Shown: piece after piece, positions 44,151 through 55,972 of the stretch
Numbering within the stretch: the first letter of the stretch is position 1
Layout: each line of letters begins with the position of its first letter
Source of the DNA: Cristatella mucedo
Lineage: Eukaryota > Bryozoa > Phylactolaemata > Cristatellidae
Direction of reading: 5' to 3'
Assembly (NCBI GenBank): GCA_009760855.2
Contig: WPIO01000002.1
Location: 7,339,001-7,403,000, forward strand
DNA length: 64,000 bases
Notes under the pieces: generated by a model
Database searches by the model: none
Told to the model about the DNA's origin: nothing
Seen by the model: the letters and a program-made list of their open reading frames with translations, nothing else
Translations under genes and position numbers: made by a program

Positions 44151-45015
44151 CAATGTCGTGGCCCATGATATCTGCTTTGACCCACCAGCTTAGTCTGTGG
44201 CCTTGTACTGGTAACTTGACTCACCACCTATAGAGATTGCCTAACGGTTGGGTTATTTGTGTCAGCATTCTGCATTGAGTTACCGTTTGCTCTGTAAAAG
44301 CAGAAACTTCTCATTCTGTGGGCTGGCTATTGGTCTGTGTCCTTAGGCCTTGTTTCAAATGGCTGTCTGAACTGCAGGTTATTGATTATTTGTCGAACTC
44401 GAGGTTGGTCTTAGCTGTACCTATGAAGTCCGTGCTGCTCCGTTGGTGGCTTGGCCTTTAATCAGTGCACGGCTTGGCCGTTAATGAGTGTACCAAGTTT
44501 TTTGTAGGTTTGGGCTCTGCAGTTTGGTTGGTTTGTTTGGCCCGATAAATTGCCCATAATGCTCACGAATGGTGCCTGTACTCTGCAAACAGCTATGAAC
44601 TCGGATATTTCGACAGATGGTGGTGTACTGCTGTTAGATGATTGGGAAAGTCAAATTTGTTATCACGCCAGGGCTGCTTAAAGAGCAAGGGCTTTTTAGC
44701 TGGCATTTCAACTGTGCCTCTGGTGACCATCCCTGCCTGATCTAGACAGTAAGTTATGGGTGTGCTGTGGCATCTTTTGCATCTTTGCTTCCTAGCTAAA
44801 CGAACAGAAAAATCGCCTGGATCAACGCCTGCCAAAAATCCGACTGGAAAGATGTGTATAGCAGTGTCAGCTGTTGATCTGACTTGAGTTGCGTTGGGTA
44901 GTCTGTTTTTTTTTCTATTTTTTATGTGAAGACTGGCTTTCTCCAGAGCTAACTACTGCAAATGCTCGCTAGTAGCCACTGCAGCAAGTTCAGGAATGTA
45001 ATGCTCGTTTTTCAG
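44151..45015. other. Intron 6, right part, unannotated
   Basis: No recognised gene or element. The acceptor of exon 7 ('gctcgtttttcag') closes it. Confidence 0.5.
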
Positions 45016-45143
45016 TCATCCGCCCGATTCATTTTCGGACCCAGGCCTACGAGTGGCTGAAGTCGCTTCGTGACGTGTCTGTTTCAAGACCTAGCGACAG
45101 AGTGCCGTGGGGAATACCTGTTCCCGGTGACCCCGACCAGACG
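45016..45143 (+). CDS. Mitochondrial methionyl-tRNA synthetase, exon 7
   Basis: Completes the split Val from exon 6 and reads 'IRPIHFRTQAYEWLKSLRDV', then 'SVSRPSDRVPWGIPVPGD', ending PDQT before 'gtaaaa'. 'LxDxSVSR' and 'WGIPVPGD' are strong MetRS signatures and lie in the catalytic domain near the methionine pocket. Length 128 nt, phase 0 out. Confidence 0.97.
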
Positions 45144-45430
45144 GTAAAACACTACAAGTGCGCATATCTACCGTGTCTACAACATATAACTAGCAGAGGG
45201 GGATTTTATCCATTGGAAATTTACTTCATCCTGAGGTGGTGATGTACTTGCATAACTTAGCTGTATAGGCAAAACTCATGTGTTAGTCATATTGGTTTCC
45301 TAGAGTTCACATAGGTCTGTTTTTTCTGCTGTGCATGCCTCTGCTCAGTATTTATTGATATGTTGAGTAGAAATGCTCGCGGTTTAAACTCATGCTTTGT
45401 ACTCTGCGTATTGCAAATATAAGGCATAGT
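45144..45430. other. Intron 7, unannotated
   Basis: No recognised gene or element. Confidence 0.45.
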
Positions 45431-45593
45431 CTAGGCTTACATTTCTAAGAAGACGACACACAGCTGTGCCTGTGCCTCGATCCCTTCCTGCCTACCAGCA
45501 TGTCAAACTCTCTCAAATCTCTTGCTGCATGAATTACCAACATTCGAACTTAGATGGCAGCAAACTTGCAAATATTGAATGACGGTACAACTA

Positions 45594-45660
45594 ACTTACT
45601 AGTTAAAGGAATCTCTAGTGTCCTAACTTACTAGTTAGAGGAATCTTTAGTGTCACTCAC
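45594..45660. repeat. 33-bp tandem duplication
   Basis: 'taacttactagttaaaggaa' plus 'tctctagtgtc', followed by a second copy with 'agttagaggaatctttagtg'. It lies inside the degraded LINE. Confidence 0.9.
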
Positions 45661-45689
45661 AACATCTAACCTTCAAAATGGGCTCGGCT

Positions 45690-45830
45690 AGTTTATCTCG
45701 CACCGACCGAGGTCAAGTTGAATGTATTTAATGACCGAGGTCGTGTGTCGAACCCCATGGCATATATGAAGATTTTCAACAGGGATTACAAATGAGTTGT
45801 ATATTTTATTATCTTTTGTCATTTTTGCAG
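45690..45830 (+). mobile_element. SINE, group 2 like, degraded
   Basis: 'gaccgaggtcgtgtgtcgaa' followed by 'ccccatggcatatatgaa' matches the B-box and linker ('gggctcaagc...gcatatgt') of 18183-18345. A tail-like 'gggattacaaatgagttgta' follows. The A-box side is poor. Confidence 0.5.
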
Positions 45831-46580
45831 ATCTTTGCTGTTCTGTGCCAAAATAAACCTTCACTATATGTCCCCCATCAGATCTAAAGTCAAGCTAATA
45901 CTATCAGCTACACATCTTTGTGGAAACTCCTTCTTGCCTAGATATGAATAGCTAAGCTGGTCCATGCATTCGCGACATCCCATCTAGGCTTCTGTAATTT
46001 GCTATTTGCAGGCATTCCTTCCTTTGCAATAACATGCTTGCAGTTGGTACAAACTCTGCAGCTAGGCTTGTCAGTCATTCTATAACGTCGAAACTGCCAC
46101 CGTAAGCTGCTTCTCACAGATATTTGCTGCTCTCTACCAAGTGAAGTATCGACTTCAAGGTTGTGCCACTCTGAGACCCCTCCATTCTTTTGCTTTGCCT
46201 AACCTCTCTGAAATACTTATACTTACTCCTCAGGCTTTTTTTATGGCACTTACTCCTGTGACTCAAGTCTTGTAGCCATGCCTCTAACCTCTCTAACCTC
46301 AAGTTCGTTGGAGACCTTGCCTGCACTTCATATGCTCTCAAAGCGTAAAACCCACCCCGACTGACCTCACGAAATCCATTTACTTTACGCATTTAAAAGA
46401 AGATCGAAAACACGCCTGTTTCTCTTATATTAGCACCGTCCGTGTGAATTTTCCTTTATATGTTAATGCGTGTGTGCATATTAGCACGGATCAACATGCC
46501 CTCTTATCAGTATATGTAAAATACACCGTAAGAGGTCTGGCTCTCTTAGGGTGTCACACTAAATTATTATTTTGACTATT

Positions 46581-46903
46581 ATTAGTAGTAGTAGTATTAG
46601 CTTGTTGCTGGGTTGTTACCCAACCCTGTCTGACCCTGACCTGCTCCAGTCGCCTTCTGGAGCAACACGATGGGCTCTTCATGGTTCGGTTGGGCACTAT
46701 AAATCTTGGGGTCTCCTCTTTGCTCCTTCATGGAGTGGGATTTAAGATTTTGCATGACCTACTAGATCATTGTGCATTAATGGCTCCATTCAGGTGGCAG
46801 TAGCCCACCGTCCGACGGCTTTTTATAACTAGCTTTGCATTGGCTTTGCACTGATGCTACCTTCTGCTCGTCTGGTTGACTTTGACTAGTATTTGGTTTA
46901 CAG
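46581..46903. other. Intron 7, right part, unannotated
   Basis: No recognised gene or element. The exon 8 acceptor 'atttggtttacag' closes it. Confidence 0.5.
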
Positions 46904-47028
46904 ATATATGTTTGGCTTGATGCTTTAGTCAACTACCTGACTGTGGCTGGCTACCCGGCTAACAGCTGCATCGGCACTGATTCTCGGTGGCCGTTCGATT
47001 GCCAAGTCATTGGCAAGGACATACTCAA
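46904..47028 (+). CDS. Mitochondrial methionyl-tRNA synthetase, exon 8
   Basis: Encodes '[20 protein letters not shown]', then '[20 protein letters not shown]' and L. '[12 protein letters not shown]' and '(I/V)IGKDIL-FH' are diagnostic MetRS blocks. The exon ends in phase 2 ('AA' of a Lys codon) before 'gtgagg', and exon 9 supplies the G. Length 125 nt. Confidence 0.97.
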
Positions 47029-47779
47029 GTGAGGATCGTTTGTCTGTGAATATTAGATTGTGATTTCCGTGGTACAGATGGCCAATCTCTTTGCTATTCT
47101 GCCTCACTAATTTGTTGTACTTGCTATTATCTCATTGTTGCAAATTGCTGGCATTGTGCAAGTCTCTCTTGGTGAGACATCTACATCTAATCTCGCAAAT
47201 AATGTTTGCAGTAGCAGATTGGCATAGTGCAGACAGCTTAGAAACAGTCCATGGACACCGAACCATAGCTGAAGAGATTACGGCTTCTTATTGGCCTCCT
47301 GCTGGCAGCATAAGAAAACTGTTTTATCAGCTGGTTTTTGAGATTTTATTGGATTCTGGTGCTGGCTAAGCTCTCTTGCTGCTTTTTTCTGTTTTCCTTC
47401 TTAATATTAGCATCTCGTCGGCTCTTTCTCGCGAGAGCTCATAGATGCACTGGGCTTTTCTTTGACTTGGACTTCACCCGTGGCTCGAACCTATCACCCT
47501 TATTTAGTGCACTACTCAGCGTTGCTATGGACTGCCTGTCCACATTCTTTTGCACACTTGTCAGGTGCCGTTGGAATGCGCATTTAAAATCTTTTATTGT
47601 TTAAACTTAGTGCTCATGCAGGCTGATGCATCAGCGATCCGGGAAGCCACTTACTGGCCGTGTTACAGCTGCAAAATATCTGCATACACGCTCCATATAA
47701 TTCTTACAGTTCATCCCCAGACTTACTCTACAGCTGTAAGCTTTTTCACTGTATGGCGACTATAACCTAGTCCCTCTCG
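47029..47779. other. Intron 8, left part, unannotated
   Basis: No recognised gene or element. T-rich, with chance frames at 47091-47765. Confidence 0.45.
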
Positions 47780-49075
47780 AGCGCCTGGCACGGCACTGCA
47801 ATAGCTCAGGTCCTATTTCAATGGGAGACTCCTGAGCTTTTGGTGTCAATGGGCAACGATCATACTAGGAGCCACTAAGGTATGGAATACCACAGGGCTC
47901 TGTATTTGGTAAACTTCTTTTTATATTGTATGCACTTTCTCTTGCTGATGTAGTCGCCGAGCAAAATCTAGGCTTTCACTTCTATGCCGATAACACGCAG
48001 CTGTAGTTATGCTTTGATTCATCCTGGCCTTCCAGCACGTCAAACTCGGTCAACTTCATTGCTGCATGTATTTTCGACATCTGCACATGGGTGGCAGCAA
48101 ACCTTCTTCAGTTAATGACGATAAAAACCAACTTACTAGTTATGGAAAAACGTGACGACTCAGAAATCGGAAGCCTATCCCTCAAAATGGTCCCAGCCAG
48201 CATCTCATGTAGCGTCTGCATGCAAGTCTGTGTCCTGTTCCAGAGTGACTTTTCATTCGACACAAAATAAGCTCTCAGTCAGTCTGCCTACTTTCAGCTA
48301 TGTAACATTGCAAAAGGTTAGGGCTGCTTAGACAGGAATACCACATCCAAGTTGGTCCATGCATTTGTGACATCCCGTCTCGACTTCTGCAATTCACTGC
48401 TCGCAGGTCTACCGGCCTATGAAATCAGGCACTTACAGTTGATGCAAAACTGTGCATCCAAGGTTGTCTATCGTGAGCGGCAAAGTTGCCACATTACTCC
48501 ACTTCTGCCCGAGATGTCTTGGTTTCCGATCAATCAGCGCATCGTATTCAAGAGCTTGCCATTTACTTTCAGGTTTCTTCATTCTCTGGCTCCAGCCTAC
48601 CTATCAGAACTACTCCCCCATCAGGCTAGTCATTGTACCACCCACTGTTCTGACTCAAATCATATTAGCTATGCCTCGAATTAAGCTGAAATCCTTTGGA
48701 GACAGTGCCTTTAGTTTGTATGTCCCCCCCCCCCCGTAGCCTGGAACTCACTCTGGCCTGACTTTACGATATCACCTGACTTTACGACAACATTTAAAAA
48801 GAAGCTAAAAGCCTACCTGTTTCTCATAGCATTTTCGTGGTCCTTGTGATTTGTCTTTTATATGCTTATGCATGCTGACACTGTGCATGCTACCACTAAC
48901 CTTATTTGCATATTGACACTTTGCATGTTTGCACGAACGATATTATGCACGTTGATACAGTGCATGTTATCGGTAGCCATATGATCATTCTTCCTTTAGA
49001 GCATATCTAAAAGGGCGTAGAAACAGAATAATTTCTCTGAGGATGCTTTACAAATGTATTACTATTACATATTGG
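47780..49075 (+). mobile_element. CR1/L2-like LINE, lineage 1, broken RT to 3' end
   Basis: Plus strand. The region at 47875-48010 gives 'YGIPQGSVFGKLLF'-like residues and then '[12 protein letters not shown]', where the catalytic YADD has become YADN. 'ASKLVHAFVTSRLDFCNSLL'-like residues follow at 48345-48400, and 'CHITPLLPEMSWFPINQRIV' at 48480-48545. The 3' UTR has repeated 'gcatgctgacactgtgcatg' words. The tail near 49010-49060 is diverged ('agggcgtagaaacagaataa', 'tttctctgaggatgcttt'). A C run at 48726-48735 breaks the frame. Inactive. Confidence 0.88.
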
Positions 49076-49114
49076 AGCCAGAATGATACCAGGGGTTATA
49101 ACCTATGTCATCAA

Positions 49115-49290
49115 ATACTAGCTGATTTAACAGCCTCTTGTTGTATGTTGCGGTAGAAGAGCCCTAAAAGCTATCACCACCGCTTGCATCGGCAATAAAG
49201 GATCGCCCACCGCAGGATTTGAACCCACGACCTTAGGAACGAGGTCGTCAAGAGCAACCTAGTGCGTTGTCACGACTCACCAAGTGGTAG
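49115..49290 (-). mobile_element. tRNA-derived SINE, group 1
   Basis: In plus orientation: 'actagctgatttaacagcct', 'ggtagaagagccctaaaagc', 'tatcaccaccgcttgcatc', 'ggatcgcccaccgcaggatt', 'tgaacccacgacct' (reverse B-box), 'gcaacctagtgcgttgtcac'. Confidence 0.88.
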
Positions 49291-50564
49291 TAAAGCGAAT
49301 AAGTTACTTGTATGTCATCAAGTAAATTAGCTTGCTATAATCCAAAATACACAAACAGCCTGCTTGTATAGCTCCACAGGCTACCTCTGGCTTTTTAGAC
49401 ACTTACCTTTGTCTGGAAGATAGTTCTTAATGGCATCGGCCTGTCATTGCGCTCACAGATTCATTGGAAATGCCAAGGTTAAAAAGAAAAATATTGACGG
49501 TTGGCAAAAGCAGTTCCTACTCTGCATCTGTTGACTTTTAAAAAGGTCCCATTTGGGTATGCATAGCAGTAGTTCGTACGTTGTTTGGGGCGATCAAAGA
49601 TATCGATGGCATGCAGCGAAATTCGTCCAGTTGTGATTTGCATGAGAAAAGGAATTAGCGAACTCTAGAAAACTGTTTTGCACTATTGGCTTGCATTGTA
49701 TGAGCCGAATAATATGCCGAGGGTTAATTGAAACTGCAAGTTGGCTTAATCTTTTGGAGTAGTGACAGAGAGAAGTCATTTGCCACTCCCCGATTTCGGG
49801 CAGCTAGCCATGCCGCCTGCCCCCTCTTCCTACGCCCCCACCGTCACCAAAGACGAAATCGTGTCGTACTTCCACTCGATAAACAACTGCCGAGTTACTG
49901 TTGAATAAACACAAAGATTGGGCTCAGTGATTTAAAAAAATAAAAATCCTGGTTTTGCCTGTTTTGGAATGTACTGATATTAAAGCCGACGATATGTGAC
50001 CATGTAGTGGTATTATGTGGAAGATATAAGCTGTGCACGAAGTTAATTTTGAAGTTGGCAATTGAAATCAACGTTTATTTATAGTATAAAACTATTCTAG
50101 AATGTAGATAAATACTAAACTGCTTATAATGAAAATTATGGGAAGAGATTATACATAACAGCTTCCATTGGTTAAATAAATGTATACAGGGAGTTCGTTA
50201 GGTTAGCAGTTTCATTAAGTTCCATAATTTCATTTCTATTAGAAAACATAGTTAAACGATTTTTGTTCTTGGGTCGTCGATACTACACTTGTATCACATC
50301 GACCCGTGCCTGGTCCAGTGGCTCGAATGTCTGGGTGGGACATATCAGACCTTGACAGTTACTGGAGAAACGTCTTTCCTAACCGGCGGTGTCGCTTTTT
50401 CTGGAGAGCAATCCATTGCATTGGCACTGAATCGCTGTGCGTAATGTAGGAATGCTGCTGGAGCAAATTATTTCCCAATAACCAATAGCCGCGACCTTCG
50501 CAAAAACCTAAACTGGCCTCAGATGCTGTTTTTTCATTGTTAGTTCATTCTAAGGATTCCTGAA
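49291..50564. other. Intron 8, unannotated
   Basis: No recognised gene or element. AT-rich from about 49900. Confidence 0.45.
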
Positions 50565-50735
50565 AAAAGCTTAGCTGATTCAAGAGTCTCATTAGAGCAT
50601 TCAATAAGATATATAGCGGCAGAGGGGTCATTACGGCTAGCGCCACCACACACTGCAGGCGATAAAGAATAGCTGCATGACTCGAAACCATGACCTGGGT
50701 CGTGAAGAGCGAGCACCTTATCTCATTCTCCGGTA
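50565..50735 (-). mobile_element. tRNA-derived SINE, group 1
   Basis: In plus orientation: 'agctgattcaagagtctcat', 'gctagcgccaccacacactg', 'caggcgataaagaatagctg', 'catgactcgaaaccatgacc' (reverse B-box), 'gagcgagcaccttatctc'. Confidence 0.82.
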
Positions 50736-50767
50736 GATAGTAAGTGCTACATGATATATATTAGTCG

Positions 50768-51050
50768 TCCTACAAAGCGTTTGGAGACCGTGCCTTTAGC
50801 TCGGCTGCTCCCAAATTCTTCCTCACTCCCCATTGACGTCACAGAATCCCCAGGCATAAAGACAAGCCAAAATTCCACCCTGTTTCTAACTGCATTTTCT
50901 TGTGAATTCTCCGTTGTGTGCTTGTGCATCCTGGCACTGTGCATGCTATCACTAACCGATTGACCTTTTGTTTCCAGTATATTTAGAGTCCCAGAAAGAG
51001 ATTTTTCCTCTTAGTGTTCCATGAGAGATGTGTACTTTCATAATGGTTGC
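50768..51050 (+). mobile_element. LINE lineage 1, 3' fragment
   Basis: Starts in the C-terminal coding end ('gcgtttggagaccgtgcctt'), passes through 'tgtgcttgtgcatcctggca' and 'ctgtgcatgctatcactaac', and ends with the tail 'cccagaaagagatttttcct' and 'cttagtgttcc' near 51020. Confidence 0.8.
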
Positions 51051-51601
51051 AGACGAGCTCGAATGTGTTTAGACTGCGTCCCCTCTGGGCTCGGCTGCGG
51101 CTTGCCGAACAACAGCTGCAGTTAGATTGCCCTTCGCCCTTGGAGAATTTCTCCTTACACCTCCGAGCTGCCCGTAATTGCTTCACTGATGAATAACTTC
51201 CAGGTGAGCTTTCTGCTTCAGTGGCTCGCCATGAGCTTTACAGCAGCTTCCGTTTGCTGCATGCCCACACTTCTCACACAGCCTCATCGTTGTTGCAAAC
51301 ACAATGTCTAACGTTAAAGAAGATGAGTTGCTATGATCATGTACTCGACCACCAGGTCTGCAACTAGAAAGAATTAGAAGTAGTTATAACGTTATGCCGA
51401 GGCAAGCACTACCAGTATGAGGCATAGTTAGCCAGATATGCTGACAATACCTGGTGAGCACAGTTATTTCGGTTTGGATATAGGGGTTAAGGGCAGATCG
51501 CATCCTGGCATCCCACTGAAGTAGGTGGGTCACCATGGCGCAACCTGTACCCCTCCAGAAATTAGTCCTAGACAGGCTAGGGAGCCTGGTCTTAAACAGG
51601 C

Positions 51602-51632
<31 letters not shown>

Positions 51633-52574
51633 ATAACATGTAACAGAAGACACTGTTTTACTTATAGCTTGGCATTTGTGAAAGCTGTGAGTGTCAAAAT
51701 TGGCTATGACATTTTGAGTCACGTGACACCGTCTTGGTATATTTTCAGTTACTGCCTTATGAGGGTAATCAAATTAATAAACAAATCTCAACGTGTGCAG
51801 CAAATAACAGTGGCGTTTCAAATAGGGCTATAGTCGAGGGGAGATAACTCCACTTACACATGGCCGGTTTATTCAATGGGTGCTTTTCTAGTGATTCTAA
51901 CATTAGTATAAATTAACAAATCTTACGAATAATAAGTATCTTAAAAATGGGTATTCTTTTTTGTACGTAATGTGTGCATACTCACACGGGTATTCGAGCA
52001 TTTTTAGCACATGTACAAGTTATGGATGCCCTCATTGTGACCGAAACATTTTGGTTGTGAGCCATGAACTATGAAAGGGCTGCCGTTGGGCAGTGGTTAA
52101 GCTGCTCTCTGGAAATTTAATCTGGCAACTGGTAGCCAACTATGATCTGCTTACTCGGTTAATAGGTGTCGTATGTCGAGCCTGGTGAAAGTGGCAAATG
52201 GACAGTGCCACTTTAGTCAGTCATGGCCCGTGAATTCACTCACGCCTAACTCTATCTGGCACATAAGTTTGACCACAGGAGCCAGGTTTAACCGGTAGCC
52301 TCAGTGGCACAGCAGTAGGCCTTCGTGTGAATTGACTTCGTTAGCTGGAGGCTGTGCTTATGTCTTCATGCTTGTAGGCTTCCTGTCTCAGGCACTCCTC
52401 CGCTTGCACGATCGCATTTATTGTGTGGACGTCACCCTTCAATCATGCCGGTGCTGAGGTTCGCAAGTGGATGCCCGGTTGCAGCTGTTCAGCCCAGCAT
52501 TAGCATACTTAAGTGAGCAGCCGCAATAGCAGCCACAGAAGCAGCATCGGCGACATATTGTTGTCCTCTGACAG
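51051..52574. other. Intron 8, right part, unannotated
   Basis: No recognised gene. 52085-52205 and 52285-52345 have tRNA-like A-box words ('gttgggcagtggttaagctg', 'gtagcctcagtggcacag') but no matching B-box, so no SINE is called. GC rises towards exon 9. Confidence 0.4.
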
Positions 52575-52786
52575 GTTCCACGCCATCTACTGGCCGGCAT
52601 TCCTGATGGCAGCCGATCTGCCGCTGCCGAGCACGCTGCTGTGCCACTCACACTGGCTGGCTGACGGCATCAAGATGTCCAAGTCGCGTGGCAACGTCGT
52701 CGATCCGTTCGGCCTCGCAAAGCGATACACCGCCGAGGGCGTGCGCTACTTCCTGCTTCGCGAGGGAGCGCCGCACCTGGATGGCA
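52575..52786 (+). CDS. Mitochondrial methionyl-tRNA synthetase, exon 9
   Basis: Completes Lys and reads '[18 protein letters not shown]', then '[20 protein letters not shown]' and '[20 protein letters not shown]', then '[12 protein letters not shown]'. KMSKS (about residues 342-346) is the second class I signature, which stabilises the adenylation transition state. Human MARS2 also has KMSKS-GNVVDP here. The exon ends one base into the next codon before 'gtaagc', phase 1. Exon 9 is GC-rich with mostly C/G-ending codons, in contrast to exons 3-6. Length 212 nt. Confidence 0.97.
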
Positions 52787-52918
52787 GTAAGCTGCAGCCT
52801 TTTGGCCAGCCCGAATGCCTGGCGCACGGAGTCGCAAGCCGTGCACGCTGCCTGGCCGCTGGCCCGATAGGAAACCTGGCACCGGCCGTCCCATCTCACC
52901 CACCTACCTGCGCAGGCA

Positions 52919-53245
52919 CCAATAATAATAATAATAATGCACGAGATAAAGCGCCCTCGGATAACTCAATCTCTCTCTAGGCGCTTTACATTTGCTGCAA
53001 AGGGAAATGCAATTGAATGGTGAGTAATATTATGCTTGATAAACAAACAAAATGAATAACATGGTTAGGGGTGACATGCACAGGGTTAGCATGCAAATAT
53101 GGTTAGTGGCAGCATGCACAGTGTCAGTACGCATAAGGACATGAAGGACGAATCACAGAGATCCACTAAATGCTGTCCTAAATAGGTGTGTTTTTAAATT
53201 CTTTTTAAATGTGCTCAAGTCAGAGGATGGTCTGACACCAGCAAT
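52919..53245 (-). mobile_element. LINE lineage 1, 3' fragment in intron 9
   Basis: 'aataataataataataatgc', then 'agcgccctcggataactcaa', 'tctctctctaggcgctttac', and the 3' UTR with 'agcatgcacagtgtcagtac'. Near-consensus and therefore fairly young. The same 3' UTR stretch is at 3660-3930. Confidence 0.9.
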
Positions 53246-53484
53246 TCACGAGAGGAGCTGCTCCTTCTGAAAAGTGCCTGGAAAGTCTTGTTTGCCCGTG
53301 ATCTTTTGGAAGAGGGGAGGGGCAGCTGCATGACTTTTTCTCCAGTTGTGACGAGTCAGTCGCTGGAGCTCTAGTGCCTGCATTAGTCGTTGAACGGCGG
53401 CGGGTTCGTGCCGCCGTCCAAGGCGGCAGCCGCAGTGTTGTGCTGAGGCAGCAGTGGCAGCTGCTTTTGGCCGACTTTCTGCAG

Positions 53485-53685
53485 ACTACAGCGACGAGAA
53501 GTGCTTGGACTGCCTCAACAGCGAGCTGTGCAACACGTTCGGCAACCTGCTCAATCGCACCACGTCAACCGCCATCAACAGCAGCCAGCTGTTTCCACCT
53601 CTTAACGGCTCCGCTGCTGCCGCGGTGGAGCAGTCGGCAGAGGGGTGCGGCATGGACCTGCTCGGCTCGCTGGCCGATCTGCCAG
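53485..53685 (+). CDS. Mitochondrial methionyl-tRNA synthetase, exon 10
   Basis: Completes an Asn codon and reads 'YSDEKCLDCLNSELCNTFGN', then 'LLNRTTSTAINSSQLFPPLN' and a Ser/Ala/Gly-rich stretch before 'GMDLLGSLADLP'. 'NSELxxxxGNLLNR' marks the start of the MetRS alpha-helical anticodon-binding domain. It ends in phase 1 ('CCA G' then 'gtgaga') and joins exon 11 colinearly with the human protein. Length 201 nt. Confidence 0.95.
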
Positions 53686-54839
53686 GTGAGAGCTTTGGCC
53701 GCTGCCTGTCCGGCCTGTGTGTGCGACCGGAGACTGCCACCCGGTGGCTGCCGAGCGGCAGCCTGCCCGACCGCCGCCCACCAGCCACTCTCGCCAGGAA
53801 GGCGGCAAAGGGGGAGTGTTGGACATCGAGATCGGCGGCGGCGCAAGTCTCCAGCTCTTGCGCCGCAGCCGTCGCTGTCTCCAGCCGAAGTCGCCAAGCA
53901 CCGACCAGGCGGAGGCTAGTGTTACGCAGCTCTGCTCTGCAGTTCTTTTGTCTGTCGACGCGCTGCTGACCAGCATGCTTCCAGCGCCTTGTCTCGCCGA
54001 GCTGTCTAGATTTTTGCTAGGGCAGCCACTGCACGCTTTGCTTTCGATGGCCAGCAGGCAAGGTGAGCCGACCTCCACCTTCCCCAGGGGGCCCCCCTAC
54101 TCGCCTGAACCACAGCAGGGCCAAAGCCGTGCGTGCCTCGTTGCTCTTCCCTAGATGAGCCGCCGATGTGGGATCGCAGCTGCCAAGCACGTTTGCGCGC
54201 CTCGCGGTCGGCCTGCGCAACTAGCGTAACTCTCCTTGCGGACCATAGCTCTGCAGAGCATTGCAAATGAACTGCACTTGCCATTAAAAGCCAGAGTAAG
54301 GCTCGCCGACGATATCCGGCGCTGTGCAAGCAATCGTTGGCCAAGAACCTTGAGCTGAGTCGAGCTTGCGTGAGCCACGTCGTTCATCGGGTAGGCAGGA
54401 CTGTCTTTGGGCATGGTGCAGGTGCTATGCTGGGCCCAAGATTATCAGCAGTGGCACCACCAACAGCTCACGTCTGGCAGGCTCGCATGGTCAGCCCCCA
54501 AAACTAAACAACAGAGGGCAGATGTAATAGCTTGCGATACAGCAGCGCGCTCGCACGTAGCTCCACGATGATCCCGTCTAAACGCGATCAGCGGAAGTAG
54601 CCCGGTAGCGTCATCCGCAGGAGGTGGCCTCGACAAACCACCCCGAGTGCTCGGTATGCACCGATGCTGCTGGGCAGGGCTCTGCAGCCGGGCTTCCTGG
54701 TCCGTGATATGTGAGGTGCCGGCAAACACTCTGGCAAGTAGCTCGGCATCACTGTTCACAAGGATGTTGTCACCAACGGCATTAGATCAGCCAAATAAGC
54801 CGGAAGTCCGATACTGAGGGGTCGCCTTACCTGTTGCCA
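53686..54839. other. Intron 10, GC-rich left part with a cryptic open frame
   Basis: GC- and CpG-rich down to about 54200. A plus-strand frame around 53925-54060 reads 'LLTSMLPAPCLAELSRFLLG' and ends at a strong donor-like 'caaggtgagc' (54060). Several AG acceptor-like sites lie upstream. The MetRS alignment leaves no room for an exon here, so it is treated as intronic. Confidence 0.4.
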
Positions 54840-54945
54840 CAGATTGACGACCGATTTCGTGAGCTCTAATCCTTCGGCATTTGTCAAGTGCCTGGATAGA
54901 GATTTGTTTCTCTTAAGGGCCATGCAAATGAAATATATATTTTTT
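54840..54945 (+). mobile_element. SINE, group 2, 3' part
   Basis: 'tttcgtgagctctaatcctt' stands at the B-box position. Then 'gtcaagtgcctggatagaga', 'tttgtttctcttaagggcca', 'tgcaaatga'. The tail is the LINE-like tail of 18183-18345. Confidence 0.6.
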
Positions 54946-55869
54946 TGGACGATATGGCTGCTGGCCGAATGTTGCAGAGTGCACTCCCGAAACTCTGCAG
55001 TGCATCGTGTTTGCTGGAGTCATGGCTTGAGGGTTTCAGGCCTGTAGGAATGCATGAGTAATTCCTAATTATATTGCCTTCTTAACTGTAATTAAGCCCC
55101 GCCTGACGTCAGTTGTCAAGACCTTCCAACCAGTGCTGTAACAAGACCAAAGTAGTGTGACTGGTCACGTTACCAGGCACCACGATGGTCCCAGTGTAAG
55201 CCTTGAAGGCATCAACCATGGGCAAGTGGGGACTGGGTTTTCAGAGGGAGAGTAGATAGCCACGAGGACTGGGTAGTTTGAAGTGCTTGCAGGACCCATT
55301 TCGGCTACAGGAATACGAGAAAGTAGGACAGACGTGAGCAAGTTAAGACAGGAGCTCACGTCTGTCCACGGAGAAAGCTGCCTGCTCACCTCGGCCTTCT
55401 CTATGAGCTCAAAGGGCCTGAGCAATATAGCCTGGAAGGTAGGTACCGGCTGCGGCCACGTCATTCAGTTGTGCTGCTTTTAGGTGTGCGTCACTCTCGA
55501 TCTCGATCGCTTTCTGGCCTCTGGCGATTCAGTGTGTGTGTCCCCCTCCTTACTTAGGGCTCGAGCTATGCTTAGCCTCCTAGCAGGTGTCAGCTGTAGG
55601 AATCATTCTGACAGAATGGTGAAGCTCTGCTTGCAGCAGGCGCCGGACGGTGCTGCCCTCTGTTTTTCTTTCTTGATCTGCTTTGTTCCGCTTCCGTGAA
55701 ATCTGCTTCGTCCGGCTTCATCCCGTCCTCCTTCTGACCCACTACTTCCGCTCTGTTCACATTCGTCCCACTCCAAAATCTTGTGCATCCCCTAGCTTCC
55801 ATGGCCAGTCTCATCAACAGCCATCCCATTCCCTGGCTCCTGTTTTACATCTGCTTCCAACCCCCTGAG
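54946..55869. other. Intron 10, unannotated
   Basis: No recognised gene or element. An inverted pair around 55325-55375 ('gtaggacagacgtgagc' and 'gctcacgtctgtccac') could form a hairpin. Confidence 0.5.
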
Positions 55870-55972
55870 TGCAGCCAGTTGATTTAAGAGTCTCGTTTAT
55901 GTATCGGCAGAAGTGCCTTAACTGCTATCACCACCACTTGCAGCAGGCGATAAAGAATCGCCCACAAATCGC
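55870..55972 (-). mobile_element. SINE, group 1, truncated
   Basis: In plus orientation: 'cagttgatttaagagtctcg', 'ctatcaccaccacttgcagc', 'ggcgataaagaatcgcccac'. The tRNA head is missing. Copy and LINE meet at 55972, where 'aatcgcccac' is repeated. Confidence 0.78.

Larger units (their letters stand above)
45440..46580 (+). mobile_element. LINE lineage 1, degraded copy with an inner SINE
   Basis: Traceable from 'agacgacacacagctgtgcc' (RT 'YADDTQLC'-like region) through 'tggtccatgcattcgcgaca' (45960) and 'ctctgcagctaggcttgtca' (46055), to the C-terminal end and the tail 'agaggtctggctctcttagg' at about 46530, followed by ATT/AGT repeats. A group-2 SINE (45690-45830) interrupts it. No intact frame. 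Confidence 0.7.

Noticed and set aside
53374-54154. Separate genes in the GC-rich block around exon 10
   Set aside because: Overlapping frames on both strands follow from few stop codons in GC-rich sequence. Only the exon 10 frame matches a family.
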